The notes under the pieces were generated by a model, which worked only from the letters and a program-made list of their open reading frames with translations, was not told the DNA's origin and made no database searches. This document shows, in pieces, positions 36,579 to 44,417 of a DNA stretch of 64,000 bases. The DNA lies in assembly GCF_000975035.1 (NCBI RefSeq), contig NZ_BBRA01000001.1, positions 949,184 to 1,013,183 on the forward strand, written 5' to 3'. Positions within the stretch are counted from its first letter, which is position 1, and each line of letters starts with the position of its first letter. The position numbers and the translations under genes are program-made. The stretch comes from Demequina flava. GTDB lineage: Bacteria > Actinomycetota > Actinomycetes > Actinomycetales > Demequinaceae.

Positions 36579-37013
36579 ATGACCCTCAACATTGCGCTCG
36601 TCATCGGGCTGCTCGCTGCCGCGAGCGCCGGATACTGGTGGTGGCAGCGCCGCCAGGGCCGGGTTCAGCACGTCGCGAGGGCCGATGCTGTAACAAGCGA
36701 GCAGCTCGACGCCCAGCGGGGCTACTACGCCACTTTCGTACAGTTCTCGACTCCGATGTGCTCGAAGTGCCCTGGTACCGCGCGCCTGCTCACCACGATC
36801 GCGGGAGAGCAACCGCACGTCGCACATGTCGAGATTGATGCGTCCGTGCGGCTCGACCTTGCGCGTCGCTTCGACATCATGCGCACTCCGACCACACTCG
36901 TCCTGGACGGCGACGGGCTCGTTGTCGCTCGCATGGACGGCGCCCCCACCCCCGACCAGGCGCGCGAAGCGCTCGCCGAGGTGCACTCAGCCGGCACCGA
37001 ATACACGATCTGA
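36579..37013 (+). CDS. Membrane-anchored thioredoxin-like protein
   Basis: A 144-residue protein. The N-terminal helix (LNIALVIGLLAAASAGYWWW, residues 3-22) anchors it. The thioredoxin fold follows with the CxxC site in FSTPMCSKCPGTARLL (about 56-71) and the cis-Pro loop IMRTPTTLVLDGDG. The domain faces the cytoplasm or the outside depending on topology. Linked with a DUF4395 protein downstream, a common actinobacterial pair. Probably a thiol-disulfide oxidoreductase; the substrate is unknown. Confidence 0.85.
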   Translation: MTLNIALVIGLLAAASAGYWWWQRRQGRVQHVARADAVTSEQLDAQRGYYATFVQFSTPMCSKCPGTARLLTTIAGEQPHVAHVEIDASVRLDLARRFDIMRTPTTLVLDGDGLVVARMDGAPTPDQAREALAEVHSAGTEYTI

Positions 37014-37027
37014 CCGAAGGACCCACC

Positions 37028-37486
37028 ATGACTGAGACAACTCCAGCCCCGCAGGACCACCAGGTTGACCCGCGCGGCGTGCGCTTCGGTGCATCGATCA
37101 CGCTGGTGCTGGCGCTCGTCACCGTGCTCGCGGGTGACTCCACAGTCGGCCTGGCCGCAATGGCGATCCTCGTGATCCTGTTTGCGCCGGGCGCTTTCAT
37201 TGGTCCCCAGGCAACCGCGCAGGCGTGGCTCTTTAAGCACCTGGTCCGCCCCCGCATCGGCCCTCCTTTAGAGACCGAGTCCTTCCGCCCGCCCCGCTTC
37301 GCCCAGCAGATGGGACTGGCGATGTCCGCGCTCGCATTGGTGCTCGGACTGCTCGGGGTCACGGTCGGGTTCTTCATCTTCGCCGCGATGGTCCTTGTCG
37401 CATCGTTCCTGAACGCGGTCTTCGACTTCTGCTTGGGCTGCGAGATCTACCTCGCGGTGCGCAAGGCGACCACGCGCGCTGCGTAA
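37028..37486 (+). CDS. DUF4395 membrane protein
   Basis: A 152-residue protein. It has DPRGVRFGASITLVLALVTVL at the N-terminus, the LVRPRIGPPLETESFRPPRFAQQMGL loop (about 70-95), then two further hydrophobic segments and the CLGCEIYL Cys pair near residues 137-144. DUF4395 proteins often occur beside thioredoxin-like proteins and carry a Cys pair, so a role in thiol transfer across the membrane is reasonable but unproven. 14 bp after the previous gene. Confidence 0.85.
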   Translation: MTETTPAPQDHQVDPRGVRFGASITLVLALVTVLAGDSTVGLAAMAILVILFAPGAFIGPQATAQAWLFKHLVRPRIGPPLETESFRPPRFAQQMGLAMSALALVLGLLGVTVGFFIFAAMVLVASFLNAVFDFCLGCEIYLAVRKATTRAA

Positions 37487-37521
37487 CCCCGCCGCCTGAC
37501 TACTCACGGCATCGGCCGTAG

Positions 37522-37527
37522 TAGCAT
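37522..37527 (+). promoter_or_regulatory. -10 element for a leaderless small-ORF transcript
   Basis: TAGCAT ends 8 nt before the small ORF ATG at 37536; there is no ribosome binding site. Confidence 0.4.
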
Positions 37528-37535
37528 CGGACGCT

Positions 37536-37646
37536 ATGACTGCATTGGAAGCCGTCTTCACGGTCCTCGCCGTTCTCGCCTTTGGTGGCGCCGCCTGGAC
37601 AACAGGTGTCGTCGGATGGCGCCTACTGAAGAGCCCCCAGCGTTGA
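37536..37646 (+). CDS. Small single-pass membrane protein (36 residues)
   Basis: Sequence MTALEAVFTVLAVLAFGGAA plus WTTGVVGWRLLKSPQR: one hydrophobic helix with a basic C-terminal end, the profile of a real bacterial membrane microprotein. It overlaps the nitrobindin-like gene by 31 bp in another frame. The start is preceded by TAGCAT 8 nt upstream, so the transcript may be leaderless. It could be translated ahead of the next gene. Confidence 0.45.
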   Translation: MTALEAVFTVLAVLAFGGAAWTTGVVGWRLLKSPQR

Positions 37647-38176
37647 CTTTCGTCATCCCTGACGACATGTCCCCGGAGGTCTATCCTCTGGCGTGGCTCG
37701 TCGGTCACTGGCAGGGCCACGGAGAGATCGACTACCCAGGAATCCCTAAGGCGGAGATCCTGCAAGACGTCGAGTTCGACCACGACGGTGGCCCCTATCT
37801 GACCTACTCCTGCACCACGTGGTTGCGCGCCGAAGGCGACGAGGCTGGCCAGGTGTGGAGCGTCGAATCTGGATTTTGGCGCGTCGCACCGCAGGCACCC
37901 GAGGGCGTCACGCTTGAGGACTTCCAGCACCCGCTGGAGATCGTCCTGACAGAGGCCTCCGGAGTGCTCACCTGTTACATGGGCGCGGTCGGGAACGGTC
38001 GCATCGACATGGCAACGCGCTTCGCCGCCGCCACGGAGTCTGGCCCCGAAGTTCGCGGTGCAACCCGTATGTATGGGCATGTCGAGGGCGAGCTGATGTG
38101 GGCATGGGATCTCGCCGCATTCGGCCAGGAACTGCAGTCCTACATGAGCGCGCGACTCACCCGCGTCGAGGACTAA
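37616..38176 (+). CDS. Nitrobindin-like FABP-family protein lacking the heme His
   Basis: A 186-residue beta-barrel protein. The family motif GHWQGHGEIDYPGIP is at about 30-44, followed by FDHDGGPYLTYSCTTWL. In nitrobindins an axial His near the C-terminus binds ferric heme; here the matching segment is LAAFGQELQSYMSARLTRVE, with Tyr where the His is expected. This matches the ferric nitrobindin-like subgroup that lacks the ligand, so heme binding is doubtful. The start overlaps the small ORF. Confidence 0.88.
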   Translation: MAPTEEPPALTFVIPDDMSPEVYPLAWLVGHWQGHGEIDYPGIPKAEILQDVEFDHDGGPYLTYSCTTWLRAEGDEAGQVWSVESGFWRVAPQAPEGVTLEDFQHPLEIVLTEASGVLTCYMGAVGNGRIDMATRFAAATESGPEVRGATRMYGHVEGELMWAWDLAAFGQELQSYMSARLTRVED

Positions 38177-38233
38177 CCCTCCCGGCACTTACCCTGGGTG
38201 GAATCTCTTCTCACCTGGAGGCGTTCACCCGCT

Positions 38234-39376
38234 ATGACTTCACCATTGCTCACCCGTCACGGCGCCGTCGAGGCGTCCGGTCCCGATGCTGGCGTTGCCT
38301 GGCATTACGGCGATCCCACGGCGGAGCAACGCGCCCTCGAGGGCGGCCGCGCGGTCGTTGACCAGTCGCACCTCGGCATCGTGACCGTCTCTGGTCCCGA
38401 CCGGTTGTCGTGGCTGGACTCGCTTACGACGCAGCAGGTCGGGTCTCTCACGCCCGGCGAATCGACGGAACTGATGATCCTGTCGCCGCAGGGTCGCATC
38501 GAGCACGTGGCGGGGATCGTGGACGACGGCGAGACCGCCTGGTTGATTTCCGAGACCGCCCCCGCGCTTGCCACCTTCCTTGACCGCATGAAGTTCATGC
38601 TCCGCGTCGAGGTGGCCGACGTCACCGAGTCCTGGGCCGCGCTCGGAGAGGCCGTCGCCTCCCCGGCAGCCGAGGGCGAACCCGTCACATGGGTCGACCC
38701 ATGGCCGAACGTCAGCACCGGTGGCACCACCTACGCAGCGGACCCCTCAACCTCGCACCCGGGGTCGCAGCGCGCGTGGCGCCTCGTCTTGGTCCCGCGC
38801 GACACTCTCGAGTCCGAGGTCGACGAGCGCCTCGCGGCCGGATGGTCGCTCGCGGGCACGTGGGCATCGGAGGCAGAGCGCGTCGCGGCCTATCGCCCCC
38901 GCGCCGCCGCGGAGGTCGACGAGACCACCCTCCCCCACGAACTGGACTGGCTCCGCACCAGCGTGCACCTGCACAAGGGCTGCTACCGCGGTCAGGAAAC
39001 GGTCGCGAAGGTTCACAACGTGGGCCGTCCGCCCCGCCGGCTCACGCTGCTGCACCTCGACGGCTCCGCTCACGTGGTGCCCGATGCCGGTGCGCCCGTG
39101 ACCCAGGGCGAGGACGAGAAGGTCGTAGGCCGCGTCACCTCCGTCGCGCGCCACCACGAGTACGGGCCCATCGCGCTTGCTGTGCTGAAGCGCTCCGTGG
39201 ACCCGTCTTCCGTCTTGACCGTGCCGTCCGACGGCGGGCAGCTTTCCGCGAATCAGGAACTGATCGTGAACGCCGACGGCTTCTCCGCCGACCGCCCCGA
39301 CAAGCCCGGTCCCACGATGCGTGGACTCATGATGGGCAAGGGTTGCGGCGCTGACGGCGGCGACGTCCCGGCCTAG
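38234..39376 (+). CDS. ygfZ: Folate-binding protein YgfZ (CAF17-like)
   Basis: A 380-residue protein of the GcvT-like fold. The YgfZ signature is KGCYRGQETVAKVHNVGRPPRRL near 255-277, with its conserved Cys. It uses tetrahydrofolate in assembly or repair of some iron-sulfur enzymes. The ATG at 38234 has GGAGG 13 nt upstream; an in-frame GTG at 38198 is an alternative. It is 57 bp after the nitrobindin-like gene. Confidence 0.92.
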   Translation: MTSPLLTRHGAVEASGPDAGVAWHYGDPTAEQRALEGGRAVVDQSHLGIVTVSGPDRLSWLDSLTTQQVGSLTPGESTELMILSPQGRIEHVAGIVDDGETAWLISETAPALATFLDRMKFMLRVEVADVTESWAALGEAVASPAAEGEPVTWVDPWPNVSTGGTTYAADPSTSHPGSQRAWRLVLVPRDTLESEVDERLAAGWSLAGTWASEAERVAAYRPRAAAEVDETTLPHELDWLRTSVHLHKGCYRGQETVAKVHNVGRPPRRLTLLHLDGSAHVVPDAGAPVTQGEDEKVVGRVTSVARHHEYGPIALAVLKRSVDPSSVLTVPSDGGQLSANQELIVNADGFSADRPDKPGPTMRGLMMGKGCGADGGDVPA

Positions 39377-39429
39377 CCTCTCCCCTCCCTCCGCGCCACT
39401 CCCCGCACCTCCCCACCCCTCCCGGACAT

Positions 39430-39477
39430 TGGGACATAGGGGCCCGTGTGAACGCTCAGGCGGGCACTCGTGTCCCA
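39430..39477. repeat. Palindromic intergenic element C
   Basis: A GGGACATAGG...GTGTCCC imperfect inverted repeat of about 48 bp between ygfZ and the antitoxin gene. It is about 80 percent identical over 50 nt, loop included, to element D after clpC, so the two are related copies and not independent hairpins. Confidence 0.75.
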
Positions 39478-39528
39478 TCGTCGCGGGGCCGATGGCGCGC
39501 CTGCCCGACTATTGACGCCCTCCCGCGT

Positions 39529-39534
39529 TACCGT
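39529..39534 (+). promoter_or_regulatory. -10 element for the leaderless antitoxin gene
   Basis: TACCGT ends 7 nt before GTG 39542. There is no ribosome binding site before that GTG. Confidence 0.5.
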
Positions 39535-39541
39535 GGGCTCT

Positions 39542-39802
39542 GTGGAACTCACAGTGACGCAGCTGCGAAAAGACCTGACCAAGGCGCTCGACGCCGTGAA
39601 GGCGGGCGACGAGGTGATTGTCACCGAGCGTGGCACCGCCATCGCGCGCCTCGGAGGAGTGGAATCGACGTCGCTCCTGGCCCAGCTCGAGGCCGACGGC
39701 GTCCTCACGCCGCCCGCACAATCACGCGCAGTTCCGCGCCTGCCTGAAGCCGAGGCGGCCAAGGACGCGCTGTCCAGCCTGCTCGGCCGGCTGCGGAGGT
39801 AA
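39542..39802 (+). CDS. Phd/YefM-family antitoxin
   Basis: An 86-residue protein beginning VELTVTQLRKDLTKALDAVKAGDEVIVTERGTAIARL, the Phd/YefM fold that binds DNA as a dimer. The C-terminal half is unstructured and would mask the toxin. GTG 39542 is chosen for its match to the family start and the TACCGT hexamer 7 nt upstream. The upstream extension from 39470 adds non-conserved sequence. The toxin gene follows 3 bp after its stop; the ribosome binding site of the toxin covers the last codons of this gene. Confidence 0.88.
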   Translation: MELTVTQLRKDLTKALDAVKAGDEVIVTERGTAIARLGGVESTSLLAQLEADGVLTPPAQSRAVPRLPEAEAAKDALSSLLGRLRR

Positions 39803-39805
39803 CCG

Positions 39806-40237
39806 GTGGCGCTGGTCTATTTCGACACATCCGCCCTGGTGAAGTTGTGCGTTCTCGAGACGGGCTCACCGTTGGCGGTGGCGCTATGGCGCCGGGCCGA
39901 TGCCGTGGTCACCTCCCGCATTGCCGACTCCGAGGTGCGTTCCGTGTTGGGAGCGGCCGAGCGCATCGGCCGTCTTGACGCGGCCCCCGCTGGCCAAGCT
40001 CGTGACCGTTGGAACGAGTTGTGGCCTTCGCTTTCCAAGGTCGAAGTCACCCCTGCCGTGGCCGACCTCTCCGGCGACCTCACGGACCGCCGTCCGCTAC
40101 GCGCTGGGGATGCCATCCACCTCGCGAGCGCCATGCAACTGACTGACGCAGACATGGTCTTCGCTGCGTGGGATTCACGTCTCGCAGCTGCCGCGACTGC
40201 GGAGGGCCTTACGGTCGTTCCCCCTACACTGGCCTGA
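39806..40237 (+). CDS. vapC: PIN-domain ribonuclease toxin (VapC-like)
   Basis: A 143-residue PIN-domain protein. Acidic catalytic residues are visible: D7 in LVYFDTSALVKL, E43 in DSEV and the pair in GDAIHLASAM and AAWDSRL. It probably cleaves RNA (often tRNA) when freed from its antitoxin. The GTG start has a strong GGAGGT 5 nt upstream. Coupled with the Phd-type antitoxin just ahead. Two copies of the iterated 9-mer lie inside it (39895, 39963). Confidence 0.87.
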   Translation: MALVYFDTSALVKLCVLETGSPLAVALWRRADAVVTSRIADSEVRSVLGAAERIGRLDAAPAGQARDRWNELWPSLSKVEVTPAVADLSGDLTDRRPLRAGDAIHLASAMQLTDADMVFAAWDSRLAAAATAEGLTVVPPTLA

Positions 40238-40267
40238 GTTCTTCAGCACTCGACCGCTAGGGAAGTC

Positions 40268-40609
40268 ATGTTCGGCACCTTGCAGAATCTCATCGTGTTC
40301 GCCCTGTCGACCGCAGCCTTCATTGGCGCAATCTGGGGCCTCATCGACGCCTCGCGCCGCGCCGACTCCGCGTTTCAAGCCGCGGGCAAGCAGTCCAAGA
40401 TGATCTGGCTGATCATCCTGGGCGCCGCCACCATCGTGTCGTTCCTCGCGCTGCCGTGGCCCCTAGGCACGGGCGGTGGCATCGGTGGAATCCTCGGCAT
40501 CGCGGCGGTTGTGGCCGTGATGGTCTACTTCGTGGACGTGCGCCCCAAGGTCTCGCAGTTTGGCGGTCCGCCCTCGCGCGGCCGCAACCAGTCCTCCGGC
40601 GGCTGGTAG
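40268..40609 (+). CDS. DUF2516 membrane protein
   Basis: A 113-residue protein with three hydrophobic segments (residues about 5-25, 45-62, 72-90). It starts [20 protein letters not shown], and the loop [24 protein letters not shown] is typical of DUF2516. The function is unknown. Frequently next to dtd in actinobacteria, here 5 bp before it. Confidence 0.85.
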   Translation: MFGTLQNLIVFALSTAAFIGAIWGLIDASRRADSAFQAAGKQSKMIWLIILGAATIVSFLALPWPLGTGGGIGGILGIAAVVAVMVYFVDVRPKVSQFGGPPSRGRNQSSGGW

Positions 40610-40614
40610 GGCCG

Positions 40615-41040
40615 ATGCGCGCCGTACTTCAGCGTGCCAAGCGCGCCTCGGTCACGGTTGCGGGTGAGGTAACGGCCTCGTTTGACCGGCAGGGGATTGT
40701 GGCGCTCGTGGGCGCGACTCACGAGGACGGTCCCGAGCAGGTCGCCACGATTGCGCGCAAGATCGCGGAGCTGCGCATCCTGGACGACGAGAAGTCGGCC
40801 AGTGATGTCGACGCCCCCGTGATCGTGGTGTCCCAGTTCACGCTCTACGCGGATGTGAAGAAGGGCCGGCGGCCATCGTGGAACGGTGCAGCCCCTGGCG
40901 ATGTCGCGGAGCCGCTCGTCGAGGCCGTCGTTGCGGCGCTTCGCGAGCGTGGCCTGACCGTTGGCACCGGCGTCTTCGGCGCGATGATGGATGTCGAGCT
41001 CGTCAACGATGGGCCCATGACAATTCTGGTCGAGGCCTAG
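40615..41040 (+). CDS. dtd: D-aminoacyl-tRNA deacylase
   Basis: A 141-residue enzyme that removes D-amino acids (and Gly) from tRNA. The catalytic motif [17 protein letters not shown] (about 80-96) and the GPMT loop (cis-Pro region, canonical GPVT) in [20 protein letters not shown] are present. The ATG at 40615 is inside the iterated 9-mer GGCCGATGC, with TAGGG just upstream. Starts 5 bp after DUF2516. Confidence 0.93.
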   Translation: MRAVLQRAKRASVTVAGEVTASFDRQGIVALVGATHEDGPEQVATIARKIAELRILDDEKSASDVDAPVIVVSQFTLYADVKKGRRPSWNGAAPGDVAEPLVEAVVAALRERGLTVGTGVFGAMMDVELVNDGPMTILVEA

Positions 41041-41060
41041 CGCCGCGCACACGCGACAAA

Positions 41061-41091
41061 GCCGGGTGACGCCCCTCAGTCGCCACCCGGC
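41061..41091. terminator. Hairpin between convergent dtd and DUF4352 genes
   Basis: GCCGGGTG (41061-41068) and CACCCGGC (41084-41091) form 8-bp arms, extended by an imperfect inner stem. Gap between two convergent genes. Confidence 0.7.
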
Positions 41092-41112
41092 CCGCTTCAT
41101 TCGCCGCCGGTA

Positions 41113-42078
41113 TTACTCAGTGGGCAGCGAGAAGAATGCGTCGTCACCGAACAGACCCGGCGTGACGCGCAGGAGGCCATCAACGCTGTCCGGCACGAGG
41201 TAGCCAATCTTGCCGGACTCGGTGCCGTCCTCGTACAGCTCCGCAAAGTTGTCGAAGTCTGGCTCAAGCCCGGATGCCATCGAGTCATACGCGCCAATGA
41301 CCGTGCCATCGGCGGTCACGTAGTCGAAGCTCAGCTCCAAGGTGTTGCCGGTGTCCGCGCCGGTGTAGGTCGCGTCGACAGCGACGGTGATCCACTGAGT
41401 GCCGTCGGCGGCCTCGTCATTGAACTGGTTCGCGGCGGCGACCTCGTCGTTGGCATTGCCGTTGAAGTCCGTGAAGGCAATAGTCCAGTTGTCGTTCTGG
41501 ACGGCGTCAGTGAAGGCGTGCGGGTTGTCCCGAGTACCGGCCTCGGCGACGTCTTCAGCCTCCGCGGCTTCGTCTTCTGCGGCCTCAGAGTCAGCAGCGG
41601 CGTCCGCGCCATCAGCGTCATCGGTGGCTTCTTCATCAGCGGCCTCAGAGTCAGCAGCGGCGTCCGCGCCATCAGCGTCATCGGTGGCTTCTTCATCAGC
41701 GGCCTCGTCCTCGGTCACGACGGTGGTGTCGCCGCCGCCGGCCTCGTCAAAGGCGTCGGACACGGCGCCCGCTGCGACGGCCATGAAGACGAAGACACCG
41801 ACGATGGTGCCGACGATCGAGAGGATGAGAGCAGTGATGCCCATGCCCTTCTTTTGGCCGCTGCGCGTCAGGGCGACGACCGCGAGCACAAACGCCGTGG
41901 GCAGCAGGATCCATCCCATGATGAGCGCGCCGGGAATGCAGGCGAAGATGAAGCCGACGATCGCCGTGATCAGCGCGATCAGGCCGATGGTGTTCCTCTG
42001 CGCTGCGTCCTTGCTCGCGTCGGCGGGGGGCTGCGGAGCGCCAGCAGGGGGCGCGGGGGGTGTGGGGTTCTGAGTCAT
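41113..42078 (-). CDS. Membrane-anchored DUF4352-like protein with acidic repeats
   Basis: A 321-residue protein. A Pro-rich N-terminus is followed by two or three hydrophobic segments (residues about 30-105), and then an Asp/Glu/Ala-rich stretch with two exact 20-residue copies (DEEATDDADG followed by ADAAADSEAA) encoded by a 60-bp tandem repeat. A C-terminal domain WTIAFTDFNGNANDEVAAANQF ... GTQWITVAVDATYTG resembles DUF4352 (extracellular immunoglobulin-like). Probably a cell-surface protein with an adjustable linker. The role is not known. Confidence 0.8.
   Translation of the reverse strand: MTQNPTPPAPPAGAPQPPADASKDAAQRNTIGLIALITAIVGFIFACIPGALIMGWILLPTAFVLAVVALTRSGQKKGMGITALILSIVGTIVGVFVFMAVAAGAVSDAFDEAGGGDTTVVTEDEAADEEATDDADGADAAADSEAADEEATDDADGADAAADSEAAEDEAAEAEDVAEAGTRDNPHAFTDAVQNDNWTIAFTDFNGNANDEVAAANQFNDEAADGTQWITVAVDATYTGADTGNTLELSFDYVTADGTVIGAYDSMASGLEPDFDNFAELYEDGTESGKIGYLVPDSVDGLLRVTPGLFGDDAFFSLPTE
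41581..41700. repeat. Perfect tandem duplication of 60 bp in the DUF4352 gene
   Basis: Positions 41581-41640 are identical to 41641-41700, base for base. The unit is in frame (20 codons), so copy-number change would lengthen or shorten the acidic linker without breaking the frame. Exact identity, including third codon positions, suggests a recent duplication. Confidence 0.95.
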
Positions 42079-42103
42079 GATGTCCTCGTCCTTGATTGCA
42101 CGA

Positions 42104-42115
42104 CATCACGTGATG
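42104..42115. promoter_or_regulatory. Palindrome upstream of the DUF4352 gene
   Basis: CATCACGTGATG is a perfect 12-bp palindrome 26-37 bp upstream of the DUF4352 start, consistent with an operator overlapping its promoter. The binding protein is unknown. Confidence 0.45.
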
Positions 42116-42193
42116 CCGCGTCCCCATCTCCGGGGCACTCTCACTGTCGCGAAACCAAGGTCACCGCCGCATCGGCCCTTTGGACACAGGCGG

Positions 42194-42209
42194 GTGTCCG
42201 ATCGGACAC
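42194..42209. promoter_or_regulatory. 16-bp palindrome before the two-component genes
   Basis: GTGTCCGATCGGACAC is a perfect palindrome with another half-site (GGACAC) 12 nt upstream, in the divergent region between the DUF4352 gene and the histidine kinase. It may bind the response regulator encoded downstream. Confidence 0.5.
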
Positions 42210-42252
42210 AAGGTCTGGCCGATCGGCGGAGGACCACGTCACACCTGCCGCC

Positions 42253-42258
42253 TACAGT
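42253..42258 (+). promoter_or_regulatory. -10 element for the leaderless histidine-kinase operon
   Basis: TACAGT ends 7 nt before ATG 42266. Confidence 0.55.
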
Positions 42259-42265
42259 GACTGCT

Positions 42266-43528
42266 ATGACCTCCGCTCCCACTGCACCCGCGCATCGGCC
42301 CTCCGCCGCGTTGCGCCTGTGGGACGTGGGGCTATACGTCATTGGATTCTTCGTCACCACGATCGCGGTGATGAACGTGCCCGCATCGTGGAACGGCGAC
42401 GAGGCCACGGATACCGCCGCGCTCCTGTGGATCATCGGGCTCATCGCATGGGTGTCGGTCTTCTTCCGTCGCTCTCATCCGCTGATCGCCGTGATTGCAG
42501 GCGCTGTCTTGGCGCTTCTCGGTGCGGAGTACCTGCTCTTCTTGATCGGCGTTCACCACGTCATGGTCGCCGCGACGCCGCGACGGCGGATGGCGTGGGG
42601 TGCGGGCGCAGCCGGAGTCGTCGCGCTGTTTTGGGTGCGCGAGGCCCTGACCGTGTGGGGCGACCAAGCCGCATTGGAGACAGACGGCGGAAGCACCGGA
42701 GACGTGGTGTTGACGGGCGTCATAGCGCTAGGCAGTTTGGGTGCCTTGTATGCGCTCACTGCCGTTGTGGTCGGGCGTCGGACTACCGAGCAGCAACGGA
42801 AGAGGGCCGATGCCGAACACACCTTGGCAACAGAGCTTGGGGATGAGCTCGCTCGCCAGAGCGAACGCAGTGACCTCGCCCGCGAGATTCACGACGGCCT
42901 CACCAACAGACTGGCTCTCGTGTCGATGATGAGTGCCAATGTGGAGCGAGCAATCGCTCAGGGCGACCCACGCGCAGCCGAGCTCAATCGCGAACTGCAA
43001 GCGCAAGTGCGCAATGCGTTGACGGACGTGCGTGCCCTGGTTCAAGACCTGCGCACGGAGCCCGCCGCGCCCCCAGCACCGCGGATGTCCATGCGGTCAG
43101 TGGGCGAAATCATCAGCGCCACGCGAACTGCGGGCACGCCTGTCGATGCGATCGTGATTCTCGATGGCGCAGCCGATGCTCCCGACGTGCTCGACGCGAC
43201 CGTCTATCGACTTGTCCAGGAGACGCTCACCAACGCCGTGAAGCACGCCCCCGGGCATGCCGTATCGCTCTACCTCGAAGCTGGCCCCACGACAGGTGTT
43301 CGCCTACGCGTCGCGAACCCGGTTTCACCTCGGGCCGATGCTTCGGCCGCCAAGGGCGCCGGTGCCGGCCTGGTGGGCATAAGGGAACGCGCCGCCGCGC
43401 TTCAGGGCACGGTGTGGGCTGGCGAACATGGGGGCGAATTCATCGTGGACGTGACCTTGCCGTGGCTGACCCACGGCGAACCTCAGGCAGCGGACGTGTC
43501 AGCGCCAGACCCTAACCTGGGCTCATGA
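42266..43528 (+). CDS. NarL-type sensor histidine kinase
   Basis: A 420-residue kinase with four or five membrane segments at residues about 15-170. A HisKA_3 phosphoacceptor helix (LAREIHDGLTNRLALVSMM, His near 211) follows. The HATPase domain carries the N-box LVQETLTNAVKHA (near 315) and G-box GAGLVGIRERAAALQG. No extracellular sensory domain is present, so it probably senses through the membrane segments. It overlaps its response regulator by 4 bp (ATGA). ATG 42266 is 7 nt after a TACAGT hexamer. Confidence 0.92.
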   Translation: MTSAPTAPAHRPSAALRLWDVGLYVIGFFVTTIAVMNVPASWNGDEATDTAALLWIIGLIAWVSVFFRRSHPLIAVIAGAVLALLGAEYLLFLIGVHHVMVAATPRRRMAWGAGAAGVVALFWVREALTVWGDQAALETDGGSTGDVVLTGVIALGSLGALYALTAVVVGRRTTEQQRKRADAEHTLATELGDELARQSERSDLAREIHDGLTNRLALVSMMSANVERAIAQGDPRAAELNRELQAQVRNALTDVRALVQDLRTEPAAPPAPRMSMRSVGEIISATRTAGTPVDAIVILDGAADAPDVLDATVYRLVQETLTNAVKHAPGHAVSLYLEAGPTTGVRLRVANPVSPRADASAAKGAGAGLVGIRERAAALQGTVWAGEHGGEFIVDVTLPWLTHGEPQAADVSAPDPNLGS

Positions 43529-44187
43529 CCGAGACCTCCCCGACCACGCGCGTCCTCATTGTCGATGACGACCCCATGGTGCGCCAGCAAGTGCGGTTCA
43601 TTCTGGACACCTGCCCGGGCGTCAGTGTCACTGGCGAGGCGGCAGACGGCGCAGCCGCCGTGGAGGCAGTGCGGACATCGCGTCCCGACATCGCGCTCAT
43701 GGACGTCAGCATGCCGGGCATGACTGGAATCGAAGCCACTACTGCCATCGGGACGGTGAACGCTTCTACCCGCGTGATCGCGCTGACCGCCTTGGGACAC
43801 GATGACGTCCTCATGGACATGCTGCGGGCCGGTGCCGCCGGTTTTGTGCCCAAGGAGTACGCCGTCGAGGACCTCGAGGCAGCCATTCGCCACGTTGCGC
43901 GCGGTGACAGCTACGTGTCGCCGCACTGTCAGCCTCTTCTTATCGCGCAACTCACCCAGGGGCGCGAAGTGTCCCGGCATGAAGAAGCTCAGGGTTTGCT
44001 CGAGCGCCTGAGCGAGCGCGAGCGAGAAGTCGCCGCTCACGTGGCTACCGGCGCCAAGACCGCCGATATCGCTGCAGCGATGTACGTGTCCGAGTCAACA
44101 GTGAAGAGCCAACTCGACTCCATTCGGACCAAGCTCGGCGTGGGTAGCCGCGAGGAGATTGCTGTCCTCGTGGAACGAGCGCGCTAG
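43525..44187 (+). CDS. NarL/FixJ-family response regulator
   Basis: A 220-residue regulator. The receiver has acidic pocket DDDPMV (9-14), phosphoacceptor Asp in IALMDVSMPGMTG (about 58) and conserved Lys in PKEYA. The LuxR-type HTH is LSEREREVAAHVATGAKTADIAAAMYVSESTVKSQLDSIRTKLG (about 155-200). It is coupled to the kinase upstream. The stop overlaps the convergent XRE gene by 4 bp. Confidence 0.94.
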   Translation: MTETSPTTRVLIVDDDPMVRQQVRFILDTCPGVSVTGEAADGAAAVEAVRTSRPDIALMDVSMPGMTGIEATTAIGTVNASTRVIALTALGHDDVLMDMLRAGAAGFVPKEYAVEDLEAAIRHVARGDSYVSPHCQPLLIAQLTQGREVSRHEEAQGLLERLSEREREVAAHVATGAKTADIAAAMYVSESTVKSQLDSIRTKLGVGSREEIAVLVERAR

Positions 44188-44417
44188 CGCGGGGTGCGCA
44201 CCAATAGCTCCCCGACTTCACAGTCCAACGCGTCGCAGATGGCCGCGAGTGTCGAATAGCGGATCGCCTTGGCACGGTCGTTCTTGAGGACCGACAGGTT
44301 CACCACGGACACTCCCACCGCCTCGCTGAGCGCAGTGAGAGTCATACCTCGAGCCTCGAGCAACTCGTCGAGCTGGCAGTGAATGCCCGTATCCTCGGTG
44401 GGCTCAGCGGGACTCAT
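44184..44417 (-). CDS. XRE/YozG-type small helix-turn-helix regulator
   Basis: A 77-residue protein with an HTH (MTLTALSEAVGVSVVNLSVLKNDRAKAIRYSTLAAICDALDC, residues 25-66) ending in EVGELL, the YozG-like pattern. This family usually pairs with a DUF2975 membrane protein, as here (overlap 4 bp). It is the second gene of the operon and probably binds the AT-rich operator upstream of the first. Confidence 0.88.
   Translation of the reverse strand: MSPAEPTEDTGIHCQLDELLEARGMTLTALSEAVGVSVVNLSVLKNDRAKAIRYSTLAAICDALDCEVGELLVRTPR

Noticed and set aside
40610-40618. Iterated motif as a special translation-start element (dtd, dnaX region)
   Set aside because: Only two of about 39 copies coincide with a start codon, explained by the ATG inside the motif.
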